From the NCBI RefSeq assembly GCF_021699055.1, contig NZ_SSXC01000034.1:1-39784 (forward strand): a stretch of 39,784 nucleotides of DNA, in the 5' to 3' direction. Shown one piece after another: positions 6,075-14,905 of this stretch (the first letter of the stretch is position 1; the number at the start of each line of letters is the position of its first letter). This DNA is from Blastococcus sp. MG754426 (lineage in GTDB: Bacteria; Actinomycetota; Actinomycetes; Mycobacteriales; Geodermatophilaceae). The notes beneath the pieces are model-generated. The model did no database searches, was not told the DNA's origin, and worked only from the letters and a program-made list of their open reading frames with translations. The position numbers and the translations under genes were made by a program.

Positions 6075-7967
6075 TCAGCTCGGCTTGGGCTTCTTGTTCT
6101 TGGCCTTGCCGCGCTCGCTCTGGTCGAGGATCACCTTGCGCACGCGGACGGCGGCCGGGGTCACCTCGACGCACTCGTCCTCGGCGCAGAACTCCAGCGC
6201 CTGCTCCAGGTTCAGGATGCGCGGGGGGATCAGCCGCTCGAGCTCCTCAGCGGTCGAGGACCGCATGTTCGTGAGCTTCTTCTCCTTGGTGATGTTGACG
6301 TCCATGTCGTCGGGGCGGGAGTTCTCGCCGACGATCATGCCCTCGTAGACCTCGGTGCCCGGGGCGACCATCATCGAGCCGCGCTCCTGCAGCGAGAACA
6401 TCGCGTACGAGGTGGCCACGCCCTGCCGGTCGGCCACGAGCGAGCCGGTGGGCCGGGCGCGCATGTCGCCCATCCACGGCTCGTAGCCCTCGAGGTTGTG
6501 GTTGAGCACGCCGGTGCCGCGGGTCTCGGTGAGGAACTCGGTGCGGAACCCGATGAGACCGCGGGACGGCACGACGTACTCCATCCGCGCCCAGCCGGTG
6601 TCGTGGTGCACCAGGTTCTCCATGCGGCCGCGGCGGGTGGCCAGCGCCTGGGTCAGGGTGCCCACGTACTCACCGGGGGTGTCGATGGTGACGCGCTCGA
6701 CCGGCTCGTGCAGCTTCCCGTCGATCTCCTTGGTGACGACGGTCGGCCGGCCGACGGTGAGCTCGAACTCCTCGCGCCGCAGCTGCTCGACGAGGATGGC
6801 CAGCGCCAGTTCGCCGCGGCCCTGCATCTCCCAGGTGTCGGGGCGCTCGGTGGGCAGCATGCGCACCGACACGTTGCCGACCAGCTCCTGGTCGAGCCGG
6901 TTCTTGATCAGCCGGGCGGTCAGCTTCTTGCCCGACTTGCCCGAGATCGGCGAGGTGTTGATGCCGATGGTGATCGAGATGGAGGGCTCGTCCACCGTCA
7001 GCGGCGGCAGCGGCCGCGGGTCGGCCGGGTCGGCGAGGGTGTCGCCGATCATGATGTCCTCGATGCCGGCGATGGCGACCAGGTCGCCGGGGCCGGCGCT
7101 GTCGGCCGGGGTGCGCGTGAGCCCCTCGGTCATGAGCAGCTCGGTGATCTTGACGTTCTTGATGGTGCCGTCGACCTTGCACCACGCCACCTGCTGGCCG
7201 CGCTTCATCTCACCGGAGTGGATGCGCAGCAGCGCCAGCCGGCCCAGGAACGGGGAGGCGTCGAGGTTGGTGACCTGCGCACGCAGCGGCTCCTCGGCGT
7301 CGTAGCTCGGCGCCGGGATGGTCTCCAGCAGCGTCTTCACCAGCGGGGCGAGGTCGGGGCTGTCGGGGACGGTGCCGTTCTCCGGCCGGTTGAGCGAGGC
7401 CTGGCCGGTGCGGCCGTTGCAGTAGACGATCGGGAACTCCAGGGCGTCGGCGTCCAGGCCGGCGTCCTCCATGAGCTCCATGAACAGCTCGTAGCACTCG
7501 TCGACGACCTCGGCGATGCGCGCGTCGGAGCGGTCGGTCTTGTTCACCGCGAGGATGACCGGCATCCCCTTGCCCAGCGCCTTGCGCAGCACGAAGCGGG
7601 TCTGCGGCAATGGGCCCTCGGACGCGTCCACGAGCAGGACGACGCCGTCGACCATCGACAGGCCGCGCTCGACCTCACCGCCGAAGTCGGCGTGGCCGGG
7701 GGTGTCGACGATGTTGACGACGACGGGGTTGCCGTCCTCGTCGGCCAGCCGGATGGCGGTGTTCTTGGCGAGGATGGTGATGCCGCGCTCGCGCTCGAGG
7801 TCCATCGAGTCCATGACGCGGTCCTGCGTGGTGTCGGCGTCGGTGCCCTCACCCTTGGCGCGGCCGAGCGCGCCGGCCTGGCGGAGGAGGGCGTCGACCA
7901 GGGTCGTCTTGCCGTGGTCGACGTGAGCGATGATCGCCACGTTGCGCAGGTCGTTGCGGGTGGGCAT
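6075..7967 (-). CDS. typA: Translational GTPase TypA/BipA
   Basis: A 630-residue ribosome-binding GTPase of the EF-G/LepA superfamily, which acts in ribosome assembly and stress adaptation. G1 is AHVDHGKT (residues 14-21), then switch region RGITILAKN, G3 DTPGHADFGGE, and G4 NKTD. EF-G-like domains II and V follow, and the BipA-specific C-terminus shows GEVYEGMIVGENSRxDDMDVN-type sequence (EVYEGMIVGENSRPDDMDVN), KKLTNMRSS and ECVEVTP. The basic tail is KAKNKKPK. ATG at 7967 gives the family-typical MPTRNDLRNVAIIAHVDHG. A GTG at 7979 would add four residues. Length is normal. It ends before the hairpin array at 5920-6067. Confidence 0.95.
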   Translation of the reverse strand: MPTRNDLRNVAIIAHVDHGKTTLVDALLRQAGALGRAKGEGTDADTTQDRVMDSMDLERERGITILAKNTAIRLADEDGNPVVVNIVDTPGHADFGGEVERGLSMVDGVVLLVDASEGPLPQTRFVLRKALGKGMPVILAVNKTDRSDARIAEVVDECYELFMELMEDAGLDADALEFPIVYCNGRTGQASLNRPENGTVPDSPDLAPLVKTLLETIPAPSYDAEEPLRAQVTNLDASPFLGRLALLRIHSGEMKRGQQVAWCKVDGTIKNVKITELLMTEGLTRTPADSAGPGDLVAIAGIEDIMIGDTLADPADPRPLPPLTVDEPSISITIGINTSPISGKSGKKLTARLIKNRLDQELVGNVSVRMLPTERPDTWEMQGRGELALAILVEQLRREEFELTVGRPTVVTKEIDGKLHEPVERVTIDTPGEYVGTLTQALATRRGRMENLVHHDTGWARMEYVVPSRGLIGFRTEFLTETRGTGVLNHNLEGYEPWMGDMRARPTGSLVADRQGVATSYAMFSLQERGSMMVAPGTEVYEGMIVGENSRPDDMDVNITKEKKLTNMRSSTAEELERLIPPRILNLEQALEFCAEDECVEVTPAAVRVRKVILDQSERGKAKNKKPKPS

Positions 7968-8069
7968 GCGGAAGGGCACCTCGGGAGGCTCGGGGGCGCG
8001 CCGCGCGGACGCGCGCGGGCATCAGGTCAACAGCGACCAGAGCCGCGACCTTCCCCCCACTCTAGGTGC

Positions 8070-8411
8070 TCAGCGCGTGGCGACGGCCTCCCGCGACCGG
8101 TCGACCACCCCGAAGGTGACCCCTGCGGCGGCAACAGTGACCAGACTCACGGCGAACCACGCCGGGAGACCGGCCCCCAGGGCGAGCACGTGGGCCAGCA
8201 CGAACGCGCCGACGTAGAGGGCGGCCAGGCCCGCGGTGACGACGGGACCGCGGCGGCGGGCGGCGATCCAGGCGGCCCCGACCCCGCAGACGGCGAACAC
8301 CGCGCCGCCGAGCGCCCGGACGCCGGTGCCCTGCGCGATGCCGAAGCCGGCGGCGAGACCGACGGCGACCAGGAGCGAGGCGGGCACGCGGGAGAGGGCG
8401 GAGGTCGACAT
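8070..8411 (-). CDS. Small four-TM membrane protein, unknown function
   Basis: A 113-residue protein with four predicted membrane segments: LLVAVGLAAGFGIAQG, GAVFAVCGVGAAWIAA, VTAGLAALYVGAFVLAHVLALG and WFAVSLVTVAAAGVTFGVV. RRR and DRSRE are the main charged parts. The ATG at 8411 is preceded by a GGGGGA stretch. It lies 102 bp upstream of typA and 29 bp downstream of the broken hydrolase on the same strand, so co-transcription is possible. No family function was recognised. Confidence 0.6.
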   Translation of the reverse strand: MSTSALSRVPASLLVAVGLAAGFGIAQGTGVRALGGAVFAVCGVGAAWIAARRRGPVVTAGLAALYVGAFVLAHVLALGAGLPAWFAVSLVTVAAAGVTFGVVDRSREAVATR

Positions 8412-8440
8412 GTCCCCCAGTGTCCCTGGCGCGCGGGACC

Positions 8441-9225
8441 TCAGGCGAGGCCGGCCGAGAACTCCCGCACCCGTGCCATGAACCGCTCCGGCGCCATGAG
8501 GTGGGGGTGGTGCCCGAGCGGCCGGCCGGCGTCGTCGGTCCAGACCTCCACGGTGGCCGTCGGGATCCGCTGCGCCAGCCAGGCCGCGAAGTCCGGGCCC
8601 GGGTCCAGGCCGTGCAACGACAGGAACGGGCACTGCACGCCGGCGGCGATCTCGTCGACGAGGGCGCCGAGCTCCTCCCCGGTCAGGTCCAGCAGCGGCG
8701 ACCAGATGCCGGTGACGACCTCTTGGCGGGGGCGGCGACGGGCGGCCAGGGCCGCGTGGGCGTCGTCGTCCATGGCCCCGCGCATGGCGTCGAACATCCC
8801 GGCCATGAACGGCTCGAAGCCCTCGCCGCGCAGCATCGGCGCCGCCTGCTGCACCTGCGCCTGCATCGCGGTGAGGGCCAGGGGCTGGTCGACGTCGACC
8901 ACGCCGCGGACCGGGTGCCGCCCCGCGTAGACCGCGGCGAGCAGGCCGCCCAGGCTGTGCCCGACGACCAGCGGGGGCTCGGTGACGCCGGCGGCGTCGA
9001 GGGCCGCCCGGACGTCGTCGGCCATGTCGGCGAGCTCGTAGCCGGGCCCGAGCGGGGACTCGCCGTGCCCGCGCAGGTCCACCCGGACCACGGTGGCGGA
9101 CGTCGGAGCGGGGCGACGAGGGGCGCCCAGAACGTGCGGTCCTCGGCGATGCCGTGCAGGAGGACGACGGGCGGGCCGTCGCCATCGACGTCGGTGGCGA
9201 GCGCGAGGGGGGCGGGGCTGGTCAC
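8441..9225 (-). pseudogene. Alpha/beta hydrolase, single frameshift near 9105
   Basis: Two overlapping frames together make one ordinary alpha/beta hydrolase of about 260 residues. The first frame begins at GTG 9225 (AGGA eight bases upstream) and reads ...GPPVVLLHGIAEDRTFWAPLVAPL. The second continues SATVVRVDLRGHGESPLG, with the nucleophile elbow GHSLGG, an acid region FLSLHGLDPG and catalytic-His region GHHPHLMAPERF, ending at 8441. Joining them needs one extra base around 9103-9107 (for instance CCGGACG for CCGACG). All catalytic elements are intact, so this is either a recent one-base deletion or a sequencing/assembly error. Substrate is unknown. Confidence 0.85.
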
Positions 9226-9302
9226 CCGGCGGATCCTGGCAGGTCAGCGGTGCGCGAGGAACCCACATCGCCGCGCGCCGCCCAGCGGTGGTTCGGCACA
9301 GC

Positions 9303-9332
9303 GGGCCCCGGGCGGAGAACCGCCCGGGGCCC
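9303..9332 (-). terminator. Strong hairpin terminator after YceI gene
   Basis: A perfect 13-bp stem, GGGCCCCGGGCGG-AGAA-CCGCCCGGGGCCC, with a tetraloop. It lies 48 bp past the YceI stop on the minus strand and upstream of the hydrolase start. Confidence 0.8.
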
Positions 9333-9380
9333 GGTTGACGTGCTGGAACGGCCCCTCTTCGGGAGCCGAGCGGCGCTTCC

Positions 9381-9947
9381 TCAGGCAGCGCGGAGGACGG
9401 CCTCGATCTCCAGCTCGACGTTGATCTTGTCGCCGACGACGACGCCGCCGCCGTCCATCGGCATGTCGATGTCCACGCCGTACTCCTTGCGGGAGATCTC
9501 GGTCTTGGCGCTGAAGCCGGCGCGGGTGCCGCCGTAGGCGTCGGGGCCGAAGCCGTTGAGCTCGAGCTCCAGGACGACGGGCTTGGTGATGCCCTTGATC
9601 GTCAGGTCGCCCTCGACGGTCCAGTCGGCGCCGTCGGTCTTCACCGCGGTGGAGCGGAAGGTCATCTCGGTGTGGTTGCCCACGTCGAAGAAGTCCGCGG
9701 AGCGGATGTGTGCGTCGCGCTGCTCCTGCCGGGTGTCGATCGAGTCCATGTTGATGCGCGCCTCGACCGACGAGGCGGTCTGCTCCGCGGCGGTGACGAT
9801 GACGCCCTCGAAGTCGCGGAAGTAGCCGCGCACCTTGCTGACCATCATGTGGCGGACGGAGAAGCCGACGGTGGAGTGGCTGGCGTCGATGTCCCAGGTG
9901 CCGGCGATGTAGCCGGGGATCTGGACGCTGGTGCTGCTGCTGGTCAT
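9381..9947 (-). CDS. YceI-like lipid-binding family protein
   Basis: A 188-residue protein of the YceI lipocalin-like family, which binds isoprenoid-type lipids. Family signatures are GTWDIDASHSTVGFSVRHMMVSKVRGYFRDFEG near the start, then DSIDTRQEQRDAHIRSADFFDV, and the repeated beta-strand pattern WTVEGDLTIKGITKPVVLELE. No signal peptide is present, so the protein is probably cytoplasmic, as is common for actinobacterial members. GGGAG lies five bases before the ATG. It is divergent from a MarR regulator with a palindrome between them, so it is the probable target of that regulator. Confidence 0.92.
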   Translation of the reverse strand: MTSSSTSVQIPGYIAGTWDIDASHSTVGFSVRHMMVSKVRGYFRDFEGVIVTAAEQTASSVEARINMDSIDTRQEQRDAHIRSADFFDVGNHTEMTFRSTAVKTDGADWTVEGDLTIKGITKPVVLELELNGFGPDAYGGTRAGFSAKTEISRKEYGVDIDMPMDGGGVVVGDKINVELEIEAVLRAA

Positions 9948-9994
9948 GGTGTCTCCCAGGTGGTTGAGCGTTGGACCTTCGCTGCCCTGAAGCG

Positions 9995-10012
9995 TAGTTG
10001 AGCGCTTGACTA
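9995..10012. promoter_or_regulatory. MarR-type operator in YceI/MarR intergenic region
   Basis: TAGTTGAGCGCTTGACTA is an 18-bp near-palindrome centred on AGCGCT, with 14 of 18 positions symmetric. It covers the -35 box of the MarR promoter. A partial half-site (GGTTGAGCGTTGG) lies nearby at 9962-9974. Confidence 0.65.
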
Positions 10013-10027
10013 TTCCGCCAGTATTCT
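9998..10027 (+). promoter_or_regulatory. MarR gene promoter, leaderless
   Basis: TTGAGC (9998-10003), an 18-bp spacer, and TATTCT (10022-10027) make a good housekeeping promoter. The ATG follows six bases later, so the transcript probably begins at the start codon. Confidence 0.65.
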
Positions 10028-10033
10028 GGGGGC

Positions 10034-10534
10034 ATGACCACGTCGGTGTCGCCGGAGTCCCTCCCCACGGGTGAGCCGCGCTGGCTCGACCCGGAGGAGC
10101 AGCGGGCCTGGCGCGCCTGGCTCTACAGCGCCCAGCTGCTGCTCGACCGGCTCGACCGCGACCTCAGCCACCGCACCGGCATCTCGCACGCCTACTACGA
10201 GATCCTCGTCGCCCTCTCCGAGACACCGGAGCGGATGATGCGCATGAGCGAGCTCGCCGACCGGTGCCTCTCCTCCCGCAGCCGGCTCTCGCACGCGGTC
10301 TCCCGGCTGGAGGAGCGCGGCTGGGTGCGCCGCCAGGTGTGCGCCGAGGACGGCCGCGGCCAGCTCGCCGTCCTCACCGACGAGGGCTTCGCCGCGCTGG
10401 AGGGCGCCGCACCCGTGCACGTCGAGGGGGTGCGCCGGGAGCTGTTCGACCAGCTCTCCCCCGCGCAGGTGGACGCCATGCGCGACCTCGGCGAGACCCT
10501 GCTGCGCCACCTGGACCCCGTCCGCATCCCCTGA
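10034..10534 (+). CDS. MarR family transcriptional regulator
   Basis: A 166-residue winged-helix repressor. The DNA-binding core is seen as SHAYYEILVALSETPERMMRMSELADRCLSSRSRLSHAVSRLEERGWVRRQ, then the wing CAEDGRGQLAVLTDEG. Flanking helices form the dimer interface. The start at 10034 fits a leaderless transcript. The gene is divergent from YceI, and the palindrome between them overlaps its own promoter, which suggests autoregulation and control of YceI. The ligand is unknown. The MarR-YceI pairing is frequent in actinobacteria (family knowledge). Confidence 0.9.
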   Translation: MTTSVSPESLPTGEPRWLDPEEQRAWRAWLYSAQLLLDRLDRDLSHRTGISHAYYEILVALSETPERMMRMSELADRCLSSRSRLSHAVSRLEERGWVRRQVCAEDGRGQLAVLTDEGFAALEGAAPVHVEGVRRELFDQLSPAQVDAMRDLGETLLRHLDPVRIP

Positions 10535-10570
10535 CCCGGGGCGCGCCGGCGGGCCGCGCCCGCCAGCGAG

Positions 10571-10619
10571 ATCGGCGATGTCGGGCCGCAGCGTGCCCGG
10601 TGGGCCCGACATCGCCGAT
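10571..10619. terminator. 17-bp inverted repeat between convergent genes
   Basis: ATCGGCGATGTCGGGCC at 10571-10587 is exactly complementary to 10603-10619. It lies between the MarR gene (+) and the cyclase gene (-), both of which end here, and probably terminates both. The right arm is also part of an odd palindrome (CGACATCGCCGATGTCG, 10607-10623), so two alternative folds exist. Confidence 0.75.
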
Positions 10620-10649
10620 GTCGCGGTGGGGTGGGCGGGGTGGAGCGGA

Positions 10650-13600
10650 TCAGCCGCCGCCGATCCGGCACAGCTCCCGGGCGACCGGGGTGGCGAGGAA
10701 CCCGGCGCGCAGGCGCTCGTCCCCGATGCGCGCCGCCCACCCGGCGAGGTGGTCGGCCGCCCACCGGGCCACCACCCCCGCCCGGGGGTCCCCCGCGGCC
10801 ACCAGCACGCGGTGGGCGTCCACGAAGGCCCGGCCGTGCTCGACGCCGCCGGGCGGGTACGCGCCCTCGAGGGCCGGCAGCAGCTCGTCGACCAGCGCGA
10901 GCGCCGCAGGCAGGTCGCCGGCCTCCAGGAGCGCGCCGGCCAGGAGCCCGAGGGCCTCCACCCGGTCGGCCTGCACGTCGAGCTCGGCGGCACGCCGCGC
11001 GGCTGCACGCAGCGGCTCGACCGCCATGCGGTCCCCGGCGGCGTGGCGGACCATCCCGGCGACCAGGTCGGCGCGGACGCCGGCGTGCGGGACGTCGGAG
11101 CCCGCGGCCTCCTCCTGCGCCTCGGCGGCACGGGCCCGGGCCGCGGTGAGGTCGCCCTCGCGCAGGTCCACCACCGCCAGCGAGGCGAGCAGGTGCACCC
11201 GGAAGTACGCCAGCTCGTGCCGGTCGCTCTCGGCCAGCCCGCGCTCGAGGTACCGGCGGGCGGCGGGCAGGTCACCGGCCAGCCGGTGGCTGTCGCCGAG
11301 GCTCTGCAGCGAGGCCACCACGCCCTCGGCGTCGTCGATCTCCTCGGTGAGGGCCAGGGCCCGCCGGCCGTCCTCCAGCGCGTCGTCCAGCCGCCCCTCG
11401 TCCATGGCGATCCGGGCCAGGTTGGTCAGCATGACCCCTTCGCGGTAGCGGTGGCCGCTGGCCCGGAAGACCGCCAGCGCCTGCTCCGAGGCCACCCGCG
11501 CCTCGTCCAGCCGGCCGCAGTTGACCAGCAGCGCGCCGAGCTGCCCGCTCACCATCGCCTCCCCCTGCTCGTCGTGGATCGCGCGGTGCTCCTCGCGGGC
11601 CTGCTGCAGCACCTGGAGCGCCTCCTCGTTGCGCCCCTGGTTGGTGGCGACCACCCCCAGCAGGCGGAGCGTCTCGCCGGCGCGCCGGTGGTCGCCGACG
11701 GCCCGGGCCAGCTCCAGCGCGCGGGTGAGCAGCTCGCGCGCCCGGTCGTGCTCGTTGAGGTAGGCCAGGCTGCGGCCGCCCTGCATCAGCGCGTCGGACT
11801 CCAGGTCGCGCCGGCCGGCCTGCCGGGCGAGCTCCGCCGCCGCGTCGGCGACCGGGGGGATCGCGGGGTACTCACCGCGGAAGAAGAGCCAGCCGCCCTC
11901 GGCCAGCCGCACCTCCGCCCGCCGCGCCGGGTCCGGCCCCGGCGCCGCGGCGAGCCGGTCGAGGGTGCTGCGCTGCTCCTCCCGGCGGCCGAGCCGGTCC
12001 AGCACGGTCTGCCGGGCGAGCAGGACGTCGGACCACAGCGCCCCCTCCTCGGGGGGCACCAGGGCCTCGGCGCGGGCCAGCAGCCGCAGCGCGTCCTCGT
12101 TGGCGTAGCCGGCGGCCGCGTACCGCCCGGCACGGAGGAACCAGCGGGCCGCGGCCGCACGCTCGCCGGCCTCCTCGTGGTGCCGCGCGACCTCGGCGGC
12201 GTGCTCGTCGGGGCGGCCGCTCTCCTCGACGACCTCCTCCAGCCACTGGGCGGCCTGGCCGTGCAGCCGGCGGCGCACCGACCGGAGCACCCCCTCGTAG
12301 GCGACGTCGCGGACGAGGGCGTGGCGGAAGGAGTACTCGTGGCTGCCCGAGAAGGTCGACCGGGGCCGCGGCAGGACGACCTCCCGCCGGGTGAGCCGGT
12401 CCAGCGAGCCCTCCCCCGCGGCACCGGGGACCGACCGGGACAGCCGCTCGACGGCGGCGTCCCAGAACACCCGCCCCACGACGGCGGCGCACCCGACGAC
12501 CGCGCGGTCGGCGCCGTCGAGGGCGTCGAGCCGGGCCTGCAGCAGGCCGCGCAGGGTGCTGGGCACCCGCAGCGAGCCCACCGCCTCGTCCCGCACCCGC
12601 CACGGGTCGGTCCGCGTGTCGACGACCCCGGCCTGCACCAGCCAGGTGACCAGCTCCTCGACGTAGAACGGGTTGCCGTCGGAGGTGTCGACGACCATGC
12701 GGACCAGCCGGTCGGGCACCCGCTCGGCGCGTTGCAGGAGCTCGCCGACCAGGGCTGCCGCGTCGTCCTCGCCGAGCGGGGCGAGCTGCAGCACCGCGTG
12801 CGACGACCCGGGGCGGCCCCAGTCCGGATGCCGGTCGAACAGCGTCGGGCGCGCCGTGCAGACCACCAGCAGCGGCCCCTCCCCCGGGGCGTCCGCCAGC
12901 GCCTGCAGCGACGCCAGGCTCGCGGCGTCGGCCCAGTGCAGGTCCTCGAGCAGCACGACGACCGGCGCGCGCAGGGCGAGGTCCTCGAGCATCCGGAGCA
13001 CCAGGACGCTCCCCCGCCGCCGCAGCACCTCGGGGTCGGTCGTCCCCACCGCCGCGCGGCCCGGCTCGTCGAGCCCGAACCCGAGCCAGGCCGCGACCGT
13101 CCACGCCGCCCGCTCGTCGGACTCCGGGTCGCCCCCGCCGCCGACCGCCGGGACGTCGCCGAGCAGCCGGGACCAGCCCTCGGCCCACCGGCGCCGGACC
13201 GTCCCCGGGTCGTCGGTGCCCCGGATGCCGAACCGCTCGGCGAAGACGCTGCGCAGCAGGGCGTTCGCGACGCCCTGGGTGGCCGGCGCGGCCCGCCCGC
13301 GCAGCACCCACACCTCCGAGGGCAGGCGGGCCAGCCAGCCCTCGACCTCGCGGACCAGGCGGGACTTGCCGACGCCGGCCTCGCCGAGGACCGTGACGAT
13401 CCGCCGCCCGCGCCCGGTGACGACCTCGCCGAACGCATCCTGCAGGTGCGCCAGCTCCTCCTCCCGCCCGACGGTGCGCGTGCGGACCCCTTCGACCCCG
13501 CGCGCCTCCGGCCAGAACTCCTCCCGGTCGGCGCCCGCGACGACGTAGGCGTCCACCGGCGAGTCGATGCCCTTGAGCCGGAGCCCGGTCAGCCGGCGCA

Positions 13601-14246
13601 GCCCGAACGCCCCGCGGACCTGGTCGGCGGTGTCGCGGGAGACCAGCACGGTCCCGGGGGCGGCGGCGGCCTGCAGCCGGGCGGCCCGGCTGGTCGTGTC
13701 CCCGACCGCCAGGAACTCCCCCGCCGCCCGGTCCCCCATGCCGGTGACGACGACCTCGCCGGTGTCCACGCCCACCCGTACCCGCAGCCGCAGCCCGTGC
13801 GAGGCGCCGATCTCGGCGTCGAGCCGCTGCACCGCCGCCTGCACGGCCAGGGCGGCCCGCACCGCGCGCACGGCGTCGTCCTCGCGGGAGCGGTACAGCC
13901 CGAACACGGCCATGACGGCGTCGCCGATGAACTTCTCGACCACGCCGCCCTCGTCCTCGACCGCGGCCCGCGCCGCGGTGAACCAGCGGCTCATGACCTG
14001 CTGCAGGTCCTCCGGGTCCAGACGCGTCGCCACCGGGGTGCTGTCGACGAGGTCGGCGAACAGGACGACGACCTGCCTGCGCTGCTGGCCGACGGCCGCC
14101 GCGACCAGCCGGTCGCGCTTGTCGACCAGCGGCGCCAGGGCGGTGTCCACGACCACGTCCCCGAGCACCGCGCGCTGACCCTCGAGGGCGCTGATCGCGT
14201 CCTCCAGGGAGCGGAGCTCGCGCGACTCGTCGGGCAGCTGCCTCAC
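10650..14246 (-). CDS. Class III nucleotide cyclase / AAA ATPase / TPR protein
   Basis: A 1198-residue multidomain signalling protein. A short N-terminal helix precedes a class III cyclase domain (about residues 55-235) with both metal aspartates, D65 in FADLVDST and D109 in KFIGDAVMAVFG. An ATPase domain follows, with Walker A GEAGVGKS (288-295) and Walker B VVVLLEDLHWAD. The last half is a tetratricopeptide-like helical array (ALMQGGRSLAYLNEHDRARELL and many similar units). This is the cyclase-ATPase-TPR layout common in actinobacteria. It likely makes a cyclic nucleotide or senses through ATP hydrolysis. GTG 14246 is chosen, with TAGCGT upstream. The target is unknown. It is divergent from the CBS-domain gene. 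Confidence 0.9.
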   Translation of the reverse strand: MRQLPDESRELRSLEDAISALEGQRAVLGDVVVDTALAPLVDKRDRLVAAAVGQQRRQVVVLFADLVDSTPVATRLDPEDLQQVMSRWFTAARAAVEDEGGVVEKFIGDAVMAVFGLYRSREDDAVRAVRAALAVQAAVQRLDAEIGASHGLRLRVRVGVDTGEVVVTGMGDRAAGEFLAVGDTTSRAARLQAAAAPGTVLVSRDTADQVRGAFGLRRLTGLRLKGIDSPVDAYVVAGADREEFWPEARGVEGVRTRTVGREEELAHLQDAFGEVVTGRGRRIVTVLGEAGVGKSRLVREVEGWLARLPSEVWVLRGRAAPATQGVANALLRSVFAERFGIRGTDDPGTVRRRWAEGWSRLLGDVPAVGGGGDPESDERAAWTVAAWLGFGLDEPGRAAVGTTDPEVLRRRGSVLVLRMLEDLALRAPVVVLLEDLHWADAASLASLQALADAPGEGPLLVVCTARPTLFDRHPDWGRPGSSHAVLQLAPLGEDDAAALVGELLQRAERVPDRLVRMVVDTSDGNPFYVEELVTWLVQAGVVDTRTDPWRVRDEAVGSLRVPSTLRGLLQARLDALDGADRAVVGCAAVVGRVFWDAAVERLSRSVPGAAGEGSLDRLTRREVVLPRPRSTFSGSHEYSFRHALVRDVAYEGVLRSVRRRLHGQAAQWLEEVVEESGRPDEHAAEVARHHEEAGERAAAARWFLRAGRYAAAGYANEDALRLLARAEALVPPEEGALWSDVLLARQTVLDRLGRREEQRSTLDRLAAAPGPDPARRAEVRLAEGGWLFFRGEYPAIPPVADAAAELARQAGRRDLESDALMQGGRSLAYLNEHDRARELLTRALELARAVGDHRRAGETLRLLGVVATNQGRNEEALQVLQQAREEHRAIHDEQGEAMVSGQLGALLVNCGRLDEARVASEQALAVFRASGHRYREGVMLTNLARIAMDEGRLDDALEDGRRALALTEEIDDAEGVVASLQSLGDSHRLAGDLPAARRYLERGLAESDRHELAYFRVHLLASLAVVDLREGDLTAARARAAEAQEEAAGSDVPHAGVRADLVAGMVRHAAGDRMAVEPLRAAARRAAELDVQADRVEALGLLAGALLEAGDLPAALALVDELLPALEGAYPPGGVEHGRAFVDAHRVLVAAGDPRAGVVARWAADHLAGWAARIGDERLRAGFLATPVARELCRIGGG

Positions 14247-14253
14247 CCCCCGG

Positions 14254-14267
14254 GGCGTCCGGACGCC
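14254..14267. repeat. 14-bp perfect palindrome upstream of cyclase gene
   Basis: GGCGTCCGGACGCC lies between a -10-like TAGCGT (minus strand, 14276-14271) and the GTG start at 14246, so it would be in the 5' leader. It may be an operator or RNA hairpin; nothing more can be said. Confidence 0.4.
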
Positions 14268-14406
14268 GGAACGCTACCCCCGCCGGCCGCCGTCCGGGAC
14301 CGCCCCGCGCACGCCCGGGCGGAGGCCGCGCGGGCGAGCACCCCACGCCGCGCCGGCACGGCCCACAATGGACGCCCCTGCGTCCGGCTCGCCGAGGAGG
14401 ACCAGC

Positions 14407-14895
14407 ATGCCCACCAGCACGTCGTCGCCCCGGGCCACGACCCCGGGCACCCCCGGGCGGCCCACCGTGGGCCGCCTGGTGCGGTCGGTTCCCGGAACCG
14501 TGGAACCCGGCGCGGTGCTCACCGCCGCCGCTTCCCGGATGGCACGTGCGGGTGCGGGCGCGCTCGTGGTGGACGACGGGGCGGCGGGGCGGGGACCGGT
14601 CGCGGTCGTCACCGACGCGGACGTGACCCGCGCCGTCGCGGACGGGCTGGACCCCGCCGGCACCCGCATCGACCAGCTGGGCCTGGCGCGGGTGGAGCCG
14701 CTGACCGCCGGCACTCCCGTCGAGGAGGCCGCCCGCCGGATGGTCGCCGAGCAGCGGCAGGAGCTGCCGGTCCGCGACGGCGAGCAGGTGGTCGGCGTCG
14801 TCGAGCTCCTGGCGGTGTGCGACGCGCTCCTGGGTGCGGGCCCCGCCGCGGACGAGCCCGACCCCGGCCAGGGGATCCGGAACATGGGCGGCTGA
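14407..14895 (+). CDS. CBS-pair domain protein
   Basis: A 162-residue protein that is almost entirely one CBS pair. The first CBS motif is VEPGAVLTAAASRMARAGAGALVVDDG...VAVVTDADVTRAVADGLDP and the second is VEPLTAGTPVEEAARRMVAEQRQELPVRDGEQVVGVVELLAVCDALL. CBS pairs bind adenosine nucleotides and often sense energy state. ATG 14407 has an excellent GAGGAGG six bases upstream; an earlier ATG at 14368 lacks one. The gene runs toward a histidine kinase (10-bp gap, convergent). No effector domain is attached, so it probably acts by contacting a partner. Confidence 0.85.
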   Translation: MPTSTSSPRATTPGTPGRPTVGRLVRSVPGTVEPGAVLTAAASRMARAGAGALVVDDGAAGRGPVAVVTDADVTRAVADGLDPAGTRIDQLGLARVEPLTAGTPVEEAARRMVAEQRQELPVRDGEQVVGVVELLAVCDALLGAGPAADEPDPGQGIRNMGG

Positions 14896-14905
14896 GCGCC
14901 GGTCG

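Noticed and set aside
5931-8930. 999-residue open frame on the plus strand across typA
   Set aside because: It is entirely antisense to typA, has no domain, and its composition is that of a reverse frame.
8070-9185. One 371-aa protein spanning the small membrane protein and the hydrolase region
   Set aside because: Only the last 113 residues (from ATG 8411) look like protein; the upstream part is out of frame with the hydrolase motifs.
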